DNA of 37,594 nt, taken from Verrucomicrobiaceae bacterium (GTDB lineage: Bacteria > Verrucomicrobiota > Verrucomicrobiia > Verrucomicrobiales > Verrucomicrobiaceae). The notes under the pieces were generated by a model, which saw only the letters and a list, made by a program, of their open reading frames with translations, was not told the origin of the DNA and ran no database searches. Below are positions 25,171 through 33,329 of this stretch, one piece after another; the first letter of the stretch is position 1; every line of letters begins with the position of its first letter. The stretch spans positions 1-37,594 of the forward strand of contig JAEUHJ010000101.1 of the NCBI GenBank assembly GCA_016795375.1, in the 5' to 3' direction. A program made the position numbers and the translations under genes.

Positions 25171-25268
25171 GGGACTTGTTCACATAGCGCCGTGGCAAGA
25201 AAACGCCACATGAACAAAGCTGGCGACAAGGCCGTTTCCGCGCATAGTCGCGCCCCCTGACCGATCCC

Positions 25269-26987
25269 ATGACCGAACCCGAAGCCAGCACCGAGAACCC
25301 GCCGCAGACCGAACCCGGCTGGGTGGACCTTTCCGATTTGAAACTGATGCCCGCTTGGGTGGGTGACATCGGCAAGGAAGAAAAGATCAAGCAACGTTAT
25401 GCTGGGCGTGATGATGATCGACCCCAGCGAGGTGGGCGCGATGATCGCCGTGGTGGCTTCGGATTTGGCAATCGCGATCGTCGTGGTGCCCCGCCGCCGC
25501 GTCGTGACGGCCCGGGTGGAGGCGCTCCACGTCGCGATGGCCCTCCCAGTGGTGGATTCCGCCCGCGTGGTGAAGGCGGTCCGCGTCGTGATGGCGACGA
25601 CCGCCGTGGCCCGCGCCGTTTTGGCGACCGTGACCGTGGCGGCCCGCCGCAGCGTGAGTGGGTGGAGATTCCGAAGGATGTGCAGGTCACGATTTATCCT
25701 GACGACAAGTCGGTGGATGCGCTGGCCTCGCATGTCCGTCAAAGTGGGCACGCGTTCAGCATGTTCGACGCGTCGCGCCTCGTGCTCGCCGGCGGTGATC
25801 GCTTTGTCGTGCGCTATCGTTGTGCGGAAGAGCGCCCCACAGGGCTGTTCAGCGTGCCGGGAGACGGCGGTTTGTTTCTGACGCGTGACGACGCGCTCAC
25901 ACATGTGCTGCGCAGCGCGGCGCTGGATGAGTTCTACCGTGTCGAGGAGATCGAGCTTGAGGCACCGAAGGGTGAGTTCCAATCCGTCGCCGTGTGCGGC
26001 ATGAGCGGCGAGATCATCGCCCCGACGAGTCACCACAGTTATCAGACCGGCCTCATCCGCCTACATCGTGAACGCTTTGCAAACATGCCGTTCGAGGATT
26101 TCAAACGCCGCGTGAAGGTCGAGGCGAATCCCGAGCTCGTCGCTAAGTGGAAGGAAAACATGAGCAAAGGCCAGCGTTGGGTCTGCCTGAAAAGCGATGT
26201 GCCGGAAGGTGGCGAACCATTCACGCTGGGCTCGCGTTCCGAAATGGAGGCGCATTTTCGGCGCACCTTTGGCAACGACGCCGTCATCGAAGTGCGCGAG
26301 GCCAATGTGCATGGCAACATCGACAAGCAGAAGCTCTCGCATGCGCTCTTCATCATGCTGCGCCAGTCGGTCGAAGCCGCGCGGAAACATCTGTTTGAGA
26401 TCTCGCAGAAACTTGGCGCGGGCCTGGAGCGCCGCGGCCTGAAGCTCTTCAAGCGCCGCGCCGGCAAGCAGTATGTCTGCCGCGTGAAGCCGCGCGCCAT
26501 CGAGAACGGCATGGTTTTCTCCGACCGTCTGGCGGACATCGTGAAGATTTTGAAGGACAACCACGGCATGCCGATGCAGACGCTGGTGGAGACCATCATG
26601 CCCTCGCCACCGCCGATGGATGGCGTAGATCCGAACGCGCCGAGGCATCCGAATGAAGGGCAGATCGGAGTCATCAAAGACATCCGCTGGCTCGCGAACG
26701 AAGGCTACGTCATCGAATACAGCGACGGCATGGTTTTCCTCGGTGTCCAAGGCGAGCCGCAGCAGCCGGCGGCGAAGAAAGAGGGCAAAGCGGAAGTCAT
26801 GCCTGCGACCAAAAATGAAGCAGAATCTGCTCCCGCAGACGAAAACGAGCAGGCTGTTGAAGCGGAAGAACCAACGGCGGAATTTGAAGAAACGACCACT
26901 GAAGCGATGGAGCCAGTGGACGGAGTTGCCAGCGAACCAGTCAGCGAAGAGCCCACAGCATCTGAACCGTCAGAGCCGCAGCCCTGA
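25269..26987 (+). CDS. Large RGG-rich protein with acidic tail, function unknown
   Basis: A 572-residue cytosolic protein. Residues 1-45 are acidic with a conserved-looking GWVDLSDLKLMPAWVGDIGKEE. Residues 46-130 are a low-complexity Arg/Gly/Asp/Pro region with repeated RGG, RRDG and DRRG units, typical of RNA-binding disordered segments. Residues 130-480 are an ordered domain I do not recognise, with IPKDVQVTIYPDDKSVDALASHVRQ, HHSYQTGLIRLHRERF, GQRWVCLKSD, HGNIDKQKLSHALFIML and a cluster LERRGLKLFKRRAGKQYVCRVKP. The last 85 residues are Glu/Ala/Pro-rich and acidic. The arrangement (acidic, RGG, core, acidic) suggests RNA or ribosome interaction. Its 3' end overlaps folP by 47 bases in convergent orientation. 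Confidence 0.8.
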   Translation: MTEPEASTENPPQTEPGWVDLSDLKLMPAWVGDIGKEEKIKQRYAGRDDDRPQRGGRDDRRGGFGFGNRDRRGAPPPRRDGPGGGAPRRDGPPSGGFRPRGEGGPRRDGDDRRGPRRFGDRDRGGPPQREWVEIPKDVQVTIYPDDKSVDALASHVRQSGHAFSMFDASRLVLAGGDRFVVRYRCAEERPTGLFSVPGDGGLFLTRDDALTHVLRSAALDEFYRVEEIELEAPKGEFQSVAVCGMSGEIIAPTSHHSYQTGLIRLHRERFANMPFEDFKRRVKVEANPELVAKWKENMSKGQRWVCLKSDVPEGGEPFTLGSRSEMEAHFRRTFGNDAVIEVREANVHGNIDKQKLSHALFIMLRQSVEAARKHLFEISQKLGAGLERRGLKLFKRRAGKQYVCRVKPRAIENGMVFSDRLADIVKILKDNHGMPMQTLVETIMPSPPPMDGVDPNAPRHPNEGQIGVIKDIRWLANEGYVIEYSDGMVFLGVQGEPQQPAAKKEGKAEVMPATKNEAESAPADENEQAVEAEEPTAEFEETTTEAMEPVDGVASEPVSEEPTASEPSEPQP

Positions 26988-27774
26988 CGTTGTGGACGCG
27001 GAAAATTTGCGCGCCGCGGGTCATGCCGGCGGCGATGCAGGCGATGGTGCCGGGATCGCGTTCGAGCGCGGGCACGCCGAGCACGTCGCCAATGACCGTT
27101 TTGCGTGAGACGGGCAGCAGGATCGGCCGTTCGAAGCGGTGGAGCTTCTCCAGCTCGCGATAGATCGTCAGATTGTCGTCGCGCTGCTTCGCGAAGTCGA
27201 TGCCGGGGTCGAGGATGATGTTCTCATGCGGCAGGCCGACGCTTTCGGCCATGGTGATGCGCTGCTCGAAGAAATGATCGAGCGCGGCCATGATGTCCTC
27301 GTGCCGGACATGCGTGTGCGGCACTTTCGGCTGCCCGACGCTGTGCATGATGAGCAGTCCGGCGTTGTGTTCGGCGCAGAGCTTCGCGTTGAACGCGTCC
27401 GGCAGGCCGCTGATGTCGTTGATGAGATCACCGCCGTGCGGCAGCACCGCGGCGATGACGTCGGAGCGCCAGGTGTTGATGGAAAGCAGCGGTGAGTTGA
27501 AGCGCGCCTTCAGTTCCGGCCATCTGGCCAGGAAAGGCCGCAGGCGGTCGATCTCCTCGTCCACGCTGATCGCCTCGCGGTTCGTGCGCGCGCTTTCCGC
27601 GCCGATGTCGATGATGTCCGCGCCGTCATGGAGCTGCTGCTCCGCCTGCGCCAGCGCGGCGGCGGGATCGAGCGTGCCGTCGCCACAGAACGAGTCATCG
27701 TTGATGTTCACGATCCCCATCACCAGCGGGCGGCGGGGAAATTCGATCGTGTGCTGGCGTGCGCGGAGGATCAT
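26941..27774 (-). CDS. folP: Dihydropteroate synthase, divergent
   Basis: Predicted to join 4-aminobenzoate to dihydropterin pyrophosphate in folate synthesis. The 277-residue TIM-barrel has LVMGIVNINDDSF (usual GILNVTPDSF), IIDIGAESAR (usual DIGGESTR), LLSINTW (usual SVDTY/S), LINDISG, IILDPGIDFAK, PVSRKTVIG and FRVHNV. Several pterin-contacting positions differ, including Asn for the Asp of SVDT, so the enzyme is divergent or has shifted. The start at 27774 is preferred over an ATG 33 bases upstream. No other folate gene is adjacent. Its 3' end overlaps the RGG-protein gene by 47 bases. Confidence 0.78.
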   Translation of the reverse strand: MILRARQHTIEFPRRPLVMGIVNINDDSFCGDGTLDPAAALAQAEQQLHDGADIIDIGAESARTNREAISVDEEIDRLRPFLARWPELKARFNSPLLSINTWRSDVIAAVLPHGGDLINDISGLPDAFNAKLCAEHNAGLLIMHSVGQPKVPHTHVRHEDIMAALDHFFEQRITMAESVGLPHENIILDPGIDFAKQRDDNLTIYRELEKLHRFERPILLPVSRKTVIGDVLGVPALERDPGTIACIAAGMTRGAQIFRVHNVRAAALTVQMLWALR

Positions 27775-27919
27775 GCGCGAATCTTGAGCGGAATGCCCGG
27801 AACGCAACGAACCGGCTGATTTGCGATTTCAAATTTGCCGCGTTTCCCATTGATGGGCATGCGAACATTTCCAAGATGGCTGCCGTCAACGACGAAGTCA
27901 TGGAACCTACATTATCTGA

Positions 27920-28888
27920 TCACCTCACCACTCCGCCCACCCATTCCGGCTGCCGTCTGGCGAGGCAGTCGGAGAGCCAGCGGACGAGGTCGGCGACGGA
28001 GTCGTGCTTTTTGCGCAGGGCGTTGAGCGCGGACCAGTCGATGCCGGGACGCGGGGCGGGCAGCGTGATCTTCTGAACGCGCAGGAGATTCTGAACGGCC
28101 TCGAACTCGGCGGCGTTCATGGCCCGGATTTCCTTGGCGGAGGGGAGATCGTCAAGCTGCGAGAGCTGGATGCCGAGGCTGCTGATGCCGACGCCGAACT
28201 GGTGGCCGAGGCCGCGCAGCGCATCGACGAGCGCCTCGTCATTGAGCGCCTCGGCGATGACGATCTCGCTTTTCAACGTCCAGCGCGTGGCGCTGAGGGC
28301 CTGGAAGAAGTCGGCACTGAAGTTTTCGAGGGCGACGTTGAGCTTCAACTGCACGCCGGTGAGACCGACCTCGGTGCCGCCGAGGTGGCGGCGGAGATTG
28401 AGCATGGCCTCGTCGAAGCGCGGGGCCTCGTCGCTGCCGGCATCGAGATCCCAGTCGGCGACGACGAGGTCGGGAATGTCCCATTCGCCCTCCATGCTGG
28501 GGGCTCCGCTGCTGTTGCGGTTGAGGAGGAAGGGATAACGCGAGCGCTGGAGGCTGAGGCGCTCGTAAATGGCGACCATGCGCAGGAAGCGCGACCAGGA
28601 CTGATCGCTCTCACCTTCCTCGTCGAAGAGGCTGGCGCGGGTGACGCCGTTCGCGCCGGCGGTCTTTTTCTGGCGGCGGTAGTAGCCCTGGCCCTGATCG
28701 ACCTTTGCGATGGGAGAAGTCGGATCGTAGCTGAGAATGGAGAAATGGTAGCGCAGCGTGGCGTCGCTATAACCTTCGCCAAGTCGATGACGAACGAGCC
28801 GGATGAGCTCGGTGCCCTTGATGGCCTCCGCAGGATCATCCGGCAGGATGACCGGGAGGAGTTGTCGCAGTTGTTCGCGGAGATTCAT
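27920..28888 (-). CDS. wHTH protein with possible restriction-endonuclease-like C-terminus
   Basis: A 322-residue protein without a firm family assignment. Residues 10-72 look like a winged helix: GTELIRLVRHRLGEGYSDATLRYHFSILSYDP followed by a charged wing and GYYRR. Then comes a polar linker and IPDLVVADWDLD (Pro139, Asp140), a long insert, VQLKLNVALENFSADFFQALSATRWT (Gln180, Lys182), and SEIVIAEALNDEALVDALRGLGHQFGVGI. The order PD, (Q/E)xK and a following strand is reminiscent of PD-(D/E)XK folds with wHTH domains (COG2958-like), though the acidic residue of ExK is Gln here. It may be a DNA-binding regulator or a nuclease-like defence protein. The start at 28888 is chosen over an ATG 30 bases upstream. 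It lies next to a large inverted repeat. Confidence 0.6.
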   Translation of the reverse strand: MNLREQLRQLLPVILPDDPAEAIKGTELIRLVRHRLGEGYSDATLRYHFSILSYDPTSPIAKVDQGQGYYRRQKKTAGANGVTRASLFDEEGESDQSWSRFLRMVAIYERLSLQRSRYPFLLNRNSSGAPSMEGEWDIPDLVVADWDLDAGSDEAPRFDEAMLNLRRHLGGTEVGLTGVQLKLNVALENFSADFFQALSATRWTLKSEIVIAEALNDEALVDALRGLGHQFGVGISSLGIQLSQLDDLPSAKEIRAMNAAEFEAVQNLLRVQKITLPAPRPGIDWSALNALRKKHDSVADLVRWLSDCLARRQPEWVGGVVR

Positions 28889-28953
28889 CCGTGCATGGAA
28901 TGGCCGCAGGATGCACACAGGCGGGCGCGATGGTCAAGGTGGAAAAAGAGCAA

Positions 28954-29200
28954 CGCGAAGAGCGAAGGGCCAGGAGCGGAGAGTTTTATCCGCGCGGCGG
29001 TGGAATCGTGATCGTCCTCGTTCTCCTGCTCGTCCTCGGTTCGAGCGGATGGCGAGATGAAATAACAGGCGAAATAACCTGATGCCAGGTTTGAGCAAAA
29101 GCGGAGCGCCGTGATCGAGGACGAGAACGAGGACGAAATGGACGCACCATGTCCGCGCCGCGTCTCTTTGCCCTACGCCCTACGCCCTGCGCTCTTCGCG
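28954..29200. repeat. Long imperfect inverted repeat, intergenic
   Basis: Outer arms: CGCGAAGAGCGAAGGGC (28954-28970) matches the reverse complement of 29184-29200 at 16 of 17 positions. Inner arms: TCGTCCTCGTTCTC (29012-29025) is the exact complement of GAGAACGAGGACGA (29123-29136), and GTCCTCG (29032-29038) complements 29116-29122. The right side also holds a short tandem, CTACGCC repeated. The element fills the space between the wHTH gene and the glycosyltransferase, and its right arm covers the last codons of the latter. It carries no plausible gene. Fold-back RNA or a miniature mobile element is possible. Confidence 0.65.
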
Positions 29201-29890
29201 GATCGTGTAGCGCGTGCGGCGGCTGTTGAGCCAGCGCACGCCGAACATGTCCATCGTGGCGCGCAAGGCACGATTGCCGAAGCCGTATTTGCTGACGCCG
29301 TGGATGCGCGGGCGGTGATTGACAGGCACCTCGGTGACACGCCAGCCCATGTTGCGGATGAGCGCCGGGATAAAGCGGTGCATGCCGTTGAAAAGCAGCA
29401 ACGCCTCACGGCAGTCGCGGCGCATGGCCTTCAGCGTGCAGCCGGTGTCACGCACATGGTCGCCGATGAAGCGGGAGCGGACGAAGTTCGCGACGCGGCT
29501 CTGCAGGCGCTTGAAGGCGGTGTCCCTGCGCTTCGCACGGTAGCCGCAGACGAGGTCGAAACCTTCGTCGAGCTTCGCCACGAGCGCGGGGATGTCGGCG
29601 GGATCGTTTTGCAGGTCGCCGTCGAGCGTGACGATGACATCGCCCTTCGCGCCGTGGATGCCGGCGTGCATGGCGGCGCTCTGGCCGCTGTTTTTTTCAA
29701 ACACTATCACACGTACGCGCGGTCCGGGCTGGATGCGGGAGAGTGTCTGGTCCAGCGAGCCATCATCGACTAGCACGAGTTCGTAATCCTGTCCGGCCAG
29801 GGCAGCGTCAATCTGCTGCTGGAGATCGACGACGTTGTCCTCCTCGTTGTGGAGGGGCACGACGACGGAAAGGGCGGGCGAGGATGGCAT
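29180..29890 (-). CDS. Family 2 glycosyltransferase, dolichol-phosphate-mannose-synthase-like
   Basis: A 236-residue cytosolic-side glycosyltransferase that probably loads a sugar onto polyprenyl phosphate. GT-A fold features are LSVVVPLHNEEDNVVDL, LVLVDDGSLDQT, EKNSGQSAAMHAG and the metal-binding DGDLQNDPADIP; KAMRRDCREALLLFNGMHRFIP and the VNHRPRIHGVSKYGFGNR motif match DPM1/ArnC-like enzymes. No membrane helices follow, as in soluble DPM1. The last residues (REERRA) are read from the right arm of the inverted repeat. The downstream partner in function, a membrane GT-C-type transferase, lies 18 bases upstream on the same strand, so a lipid-linked sugar pathway is likely. Confidence 0.88.
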   Translation of the reverse strand: MPSSPALSVVVPLHNEEDNVVDLQQQIDAALAGQDYELVLVDDGSLDQTLSRIQPGPRVRVIVFEKNSGQSAAMHAGIHGAKGDVIVTLDGDLQNDPADIPALVAKLDEGFDLVCGYRAKRRDTAFKRLQSRVANFVRSRFIGDHVRDTGCTLKAMRRDCREALLLFNGMHRFIPALIRNMGWRVTEVPVNHRPRIHGVSKYGFGNRALRATMDMFGVRWLNSRRTRYTIREERRA

Positions 29891-29908
29891 GGACGGACGG
29901 AAAGGGCG

Positions 29909-31354
29909 TCATAAGTCGGGCGCTCGATAATTGTGGCAAGCGAAGATTTTCAGCCAGCGCACCTCGTTGCCCGCGTGCATGACACGGGCGACGGAAAGCA
30001 CCTCCGTGCTGGCAAACCGTGCCTTCACCTCCTCCGGCGGCGCGATGGCGGCGGGGTCGTCCGTGACGAAGATGGCGTTGCGGCTGGTGAAGCCGCGCAA
30101 ATCATCATTTGCCGATTTCACCGGCTCGCTTTGGCCGAGATAGTGACCGAGCCCGACGGCGAGGGGCCAGTCAGCGGCGAGCACGAACCACTTGCCACCT
30201 CGATCCGCTTGCTTCATCGCGGCGGAGACGAGCTTCGCGCTCTCGCGCCAGCCACGCATCGAGCTGGAGGGATCAGCGGTGAAAAAATGCCGGTAATCGG
30301 ACGCGCCGTCGTTTTGCCGTGAAAACGGCCAGCGCAGACCCAGCGTGCGCGGGAAGTCGGTTAGCAGGAGGAAGGCGCTTTGAAGAGCCGCGAGCACCAG
30401 CGCGATGGTACGCAGGCTCACACGGTCCTCGATGCTCACGCCGCCGAGCACCGTGCCTCGATGAGCGAGGAGCATCGCGGCGAAAACCATCCACACCGCG
30501 CCGCCCATGTCCGGCCAACGATGACCAGGGCCGAAAAAGAAATCCAGCGCGGCCAGCGGCAGCAACATCGCCAGCGGCAGGCTGCGCTGCGACAGAAGCG
30601 TGGCACGATCGAACGCCATCCTCACTGCCAGCACGAACAGCACCATCAGCAGCGGCGAAGCGAGCACGCTCCAGCGCAGCAGATTCGGGACCAGCCGCCA
30701 CTCCGGTCCCACGAACGACGCCCCATCAAAAATCCAGCATGAGGCCCCCGCAGCCCAAAAACAGGCGATCACGAGAAACCCCGGGGAGCGCAGATGATGC
30801 CGCAAACGCGCCGGCAGCGCGAAAACCATCACCACCGCCGCCATCATGCCGGCACCAGGTGGTCGCGCCAACGCCACCCCGGAGACGCACGCGCCCGCCG
30901 CCCACCACGCCCAATGCAACGGACGCGCGTGCGCCAGGGCGACGCGCAAACACAGCGCGCACACAGGGGTGAGTGCGAACACGACCGTGGAGGCGGTCAG
31001 CGTGACGGCGGCGATGTTGAATGACGGCAGCACATTCACGATCACCACCGCCCAGCCGGCGATCTGCGCGTCGAACATCCCGCGCATCAGCCGCCACACC
31101 GCCAGCGACGCCGCCAGCGCGATCAACGGCGCGAAGAAACGCACGCCAAACTCATTCACGCCACCGATCCCCATGCCCAGCTTCGCGAGGAGCGGCAACA
31201 GCGGCCCGATCTCGTGAAAACTGGCGGCCCCGCCATGTTTCACACGGAACACGGCCAGCGCCTCGTCTGGCGCGAGTTCCAGCGTCGGCAGCAGCGCCCA
31301 GCGCCAGAGCGTGAGCAGACCCAGGGCGGCAAAGAGAAAGCGCTGGCGCTGCAT
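29909..31354 (-). CDS. Membrane GT-C-type glycosyltransferase (ArnT/PMT-like)
   Basis: A 481-residue membrane protein with about 10-12 hydrophobic segments. The first loop has LELAPDEALAVF, like the D-E motif of GT39/GT83 transferases that move sugars from polyprenyl phosphate to a lipid or protein in the periplasm. A soluble C-terminal domain (about 370-481) follows the last helices. The start at 31354 puts the first helix at the N-terminus; an in-frame start 42 bases upstream is possible. It precedes the DPM1-like gene by 18 bases, which would make the lipid-linked donor. The acceptor (lipid A, protein or wall) cannot be told. Confidence 0.82.
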   Translation of the reverse strand: MQRQRFLFAALGLLTLWRWALLPTLELAPDEALAVFRVKHGGAASFHEIGPLLPLLAKLGMGIGGVNEFGVRFFAPLIALAASLAVWRLMRGMFDAQIAGWAVVIVNVLPSFNIAAVTLTASTVVFALTPVCALCLRVALAHARPLHWAWWAAGACVSGVALARPPGAGMMAAVVMVFALPARLRHHLRSPGFLVIACFWAAGASCWIFDGASFVGPEWRLVPNLLRWSVLASPLLMVLFVLAVRMAFDRATLLSQRSLPLAMLLPLAALDFFFGPGHRWPDMGGAVWMVFAAMLLAHRGTVLGGVSIEDRVSLRTIALVLAALQSAFLLLTDFPRTLGLRWPFSRQNDGASDYRHFFTADPSSSMRGWRESAKLVSAAMKQADRGGKWFVLAADWPLAVGLGHYLGQSEPVKSANDDLRGFTSRNAIFVTDDPAAIAPPEEVKARFASTEVLSVARVMHAGNEVRWLKIFACHNYRAPDL

Positions 31355-31416
31355 GATCGTTGCGGCATTGAATAGTGACCGCCGCCCGTCTGTCAAAGCG
31401 GTGTCTTTTACCGTCC

Positions 31417-32109
31417 ATGAAACGCCACCTGCTCCTCCCCCTGCTACTCGCCGCCGTCTGCCATGCCGAGGACGCCAAACCGAAGACCGCCGAGGAAATC
31501 CTGCGCATCGTGCGTCTCAGCTACGCCCTGCAAAATCACAAGATGGACGGCCGGCTCCGGGATGATGCCACGGGCCGCGTGGAGCCGCTGACACTCACCA
31601 TGGAGAACCGGGTCATGCGCTTCCTTTTCACCAACGAACCGAAGGAGATCGTCCACCTCGACCTGAACACCGAGCCTGCCACGCTTTACCAAGTGCGCTC
31701 CGGCGGCTCCTCCCAGGTGCAGGGCAGCCAGTATGGCGCCAGCGTGCGCGGCATGGCCTTCAACTACGAGGATCTCTCCCTGCGCTTCCTTTACTGGCCG
31801 CGCCCGCAATTGATGGGTGAAGGACGCGTCAGCGCGCAGAAGTGCTGGATCGTCCGCGTCACCAATCCCGGCAGAGACGGCCCCTACTACGTCGTGGACA
31901 TCTATGTCCATCAGGGCAGCGGCGGCGCGGCGAAGATGGAAGCCTACGACCGCAACAGCAAGGTCGTGAAACGCTACCAGGTCACCAAGGTGCAGAAGGT
32001 GGACAACGCGACCGTGCTCAAGGAGCTGAAGGTGGAGACGATCAACCCGTTCAACGGCGAGGTGAAGGCGCGCACCTACATGACCATGGACAACCCGGAG
32101 AAGAAATGA
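31417..32109 (+). CDS. Exported LolA-like outer-membrane lipoprotein-sorting protein
   Basis: A 230-residue protein with a signal peptide (MKRHLLLPLLLAAVCHA). After AEEILRIVRLSYALQNHKMDGRLR it shows repeated beta-strands (PLTLTMENRVMRFLF, KEIVHLDLNTEP, VRGMAFNYEDLSLRFLYWP) and the closing strand KMEAYDRNSKVVKRYQVTKVQKVDN, which fits the LolA/LppX half-barrel that carries lipid or lipoprotein. It may shuttle lipoprotein across the periplasm. It is not the standard LolA sequence, so the cargo is unknown. Its stop overlaps the next start (ATGA). Divergent from the glycosyltransferase gene. Confidence 0.75.
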   Translation: MKRHLLLPLLLAAVCHAEDAKPKTAEEILRIVRLSYALQNHKMDGRLRDDATGRVEPLTLTMENRVMRFLFTNEPKEIVHLDLNTEPATLYQVRSGGSSQVQGSQYGASVRGMAFNYEDLSLRFLYWPRPQLMGEGRVSAQKCWIVRVTNPGRDGPYYVVDIYVHQGSGGAAKMEAYDRNSKVVKRYQVTKVQKVDNATVLKELKVETINPFNGEVKARTYMTMDNPEKK

Positions 32110-33329
32110 CGGGACGCATGGAGCCGCCAAAGAAATTCGTCCCGCATCCCTTCGCCTACCACCAGCAGCTCGACGTGAGGATCGACAACCTCACCAACGA
32201 GGGCGCGGGCGTCGCGCGTGTGGACGGCTGGGTGGTCTTCGTTCCTTTCACGCTCGCCGGCGAGTTCGTACGCTGCCGCGTCTTCCGCAATCACAAGAAC
32301 TTCAGCGAAGCCGACCTCGTCGAAGTGCTGGAGCCGGCGCCAAATCGCGTCACACCTCAATGCACACTCTTCGGGCAATGCGGCGGCTGCCAGTATCAGC
32401 ACCTCGCTTATGAGGAGCAGCTCCGTTCAAAGCAGCGCCAGGTCGCCGAACTGCTCAAACACATGGCAAGGATCGGGCATCCCGTGTGCGAGGTGATCCC
32501 CTCGCCGGTGCAATACGGTTACCGCTCCAAGATCACGCCACACTTTCATCGCCCCAAAGGCGGCGGCATCGGCGCCATCGGCTTCCTCCGCGCACGCACC
32601 CGCAACGCCATGGTCGATGTCGGGCAATGCCCCATCGCCATGCCCGAGCTGAATGCGCAGCTCGCCGCCGTGCGCGAACATGCCCGTGCAAACTCCGACG
32701 CCTTCAAAAACGGCGCCACACTGCTCATGCGCGCCGCTAAAAACGGCGTCCTCACCCGCAACGATGAAATCGCCGTCGAAGACGTGGGCGGCGTCCGCTT
32801 CGAGTTCCAGGCCGGCGACTTCTTCCAGAACAACCCCTTCATCCTGCCCCGATTCGTCCGTCACGCGATCGACGAGGCGAAGGCCACCGGCGCGAAATAC
32901 CTCGTCGATGCTTACTGCGGCAGCGGCTTGTTCGCTGTGTGCGGCGCGCACGACTTCGAGCAGGTCATCGGTGTCGAGATTTCCGAGAGCGCCGTCAAAA
33001 AAGCCACGCACAACGCCGGACTCAACGGCCTCACGAACTGCCGTTTCATCGCCGCAGATGCGCAACATGTGTTCGAAGACGTGCAGCATCCCGGCAGCGA
33101 CACCGTCGTGCTCATCGATCCGCCGCGTGCCGGATGCAGTCCCGAATTTTTGCAGCAACTCTTTGCCTTCGGCCCGAAAGGTGTCGTTTATGTCTCCTGC
33201 AATCCCGCCACGCAGATGCGCGATCTCGTTCTCTTCACCGAGGCTGGCTACAAGCTCGGCACCGTGCAACCGTTTGACCTCTTTCCGCAGACGAAACACC
33301 TCGAATGCGTCATGACGCTGAGCCGATGA
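32106..33329 (+). CDS. 23S rRNA/tRNA (uracil-5-)-methyltransferase, TrmA/RlmD family
   Basis: Methylates carbon 5 of a uridine in rRNA or tRNA using AdoMet. A TRAM-like domain (about 20-75) precedes four cysteines, Cys86, Cys92, Cys95 and Cys175 (C-x5-C-x2-C plus GQCPIA), that would hold a 4Fe-4S cluster as in RlmD. The methyltransferase domain has YLVDAYCGSGLFA (AdoMet site), VLIDPPRAGC and the catalytic Cys365 in YVSCNPAT. A length of 407 residues is normal. RlmC or RlmCD is possible. The start at 32106 overlaps the stop of the LolA-like gene; ATG at 32118 is an alternative. Its stop overlaps the next start (ATGA). Confidence 0.92.
   Translation: MTGRMEPPKKFVPHPFAYHQQLDVRIDNLTNEGAGVARVDGWVVFVPFTLAGEFVRCRVFRNHKNFSEADLVEVLEPAPNRVTPQCTLFGQCGGCQYQHLAYEEQLRSKQRQVAELLKHMARIGHPVCEVIPSPVQYGYRSKITPHFHRPKGGGIGAIGFLRARTRNAMVDVGQCPIAMPELNAQLAAVREHARANSDAFKNGATLLMRAAKNGVLTRNDEIAVEDVGGVRFEFQAGDFFQNNPFILPRFVRHAIDEAKATGAKYLVDAYCGSGLFAVCGAHDFEQVIGVEISESAVKKATHNAGLNGLTNCRFIAADAQHVFEDVQHPGSDTVVLIDPPRAGCSPEFLQQLFAFGPKGVVYVSCNPATQMRDLVLFTEAGYKLGTVQPFDLFPQTKHLECVMTLSR

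Noticed and set aside
25363..25881. A 172-residue plus-strand frame inside the RGG-protein gene
   Set aside because: It is the +1 shadow of the Arg/Gly repeat DNA; its Val/Ala/Arg composition comes from the repeat codons, and it ends with no known motif.
27846..27857. CCCAT-TG-ATGGG palindrome between folP and the wHTH gene
   Set aside because: Only 5-bp arms; expected by chance in a window of this size, and the 145-base gap shows nothing else.
28891..29082. Plus-strand 63-residue frame with a hydrophobic VIVLVLLLVLG stretch
   Set aside because: The hydrophobic run is simply the TCGTCCTCGTTCTC repeat arm read as codons; no ribosome binding site or family support.
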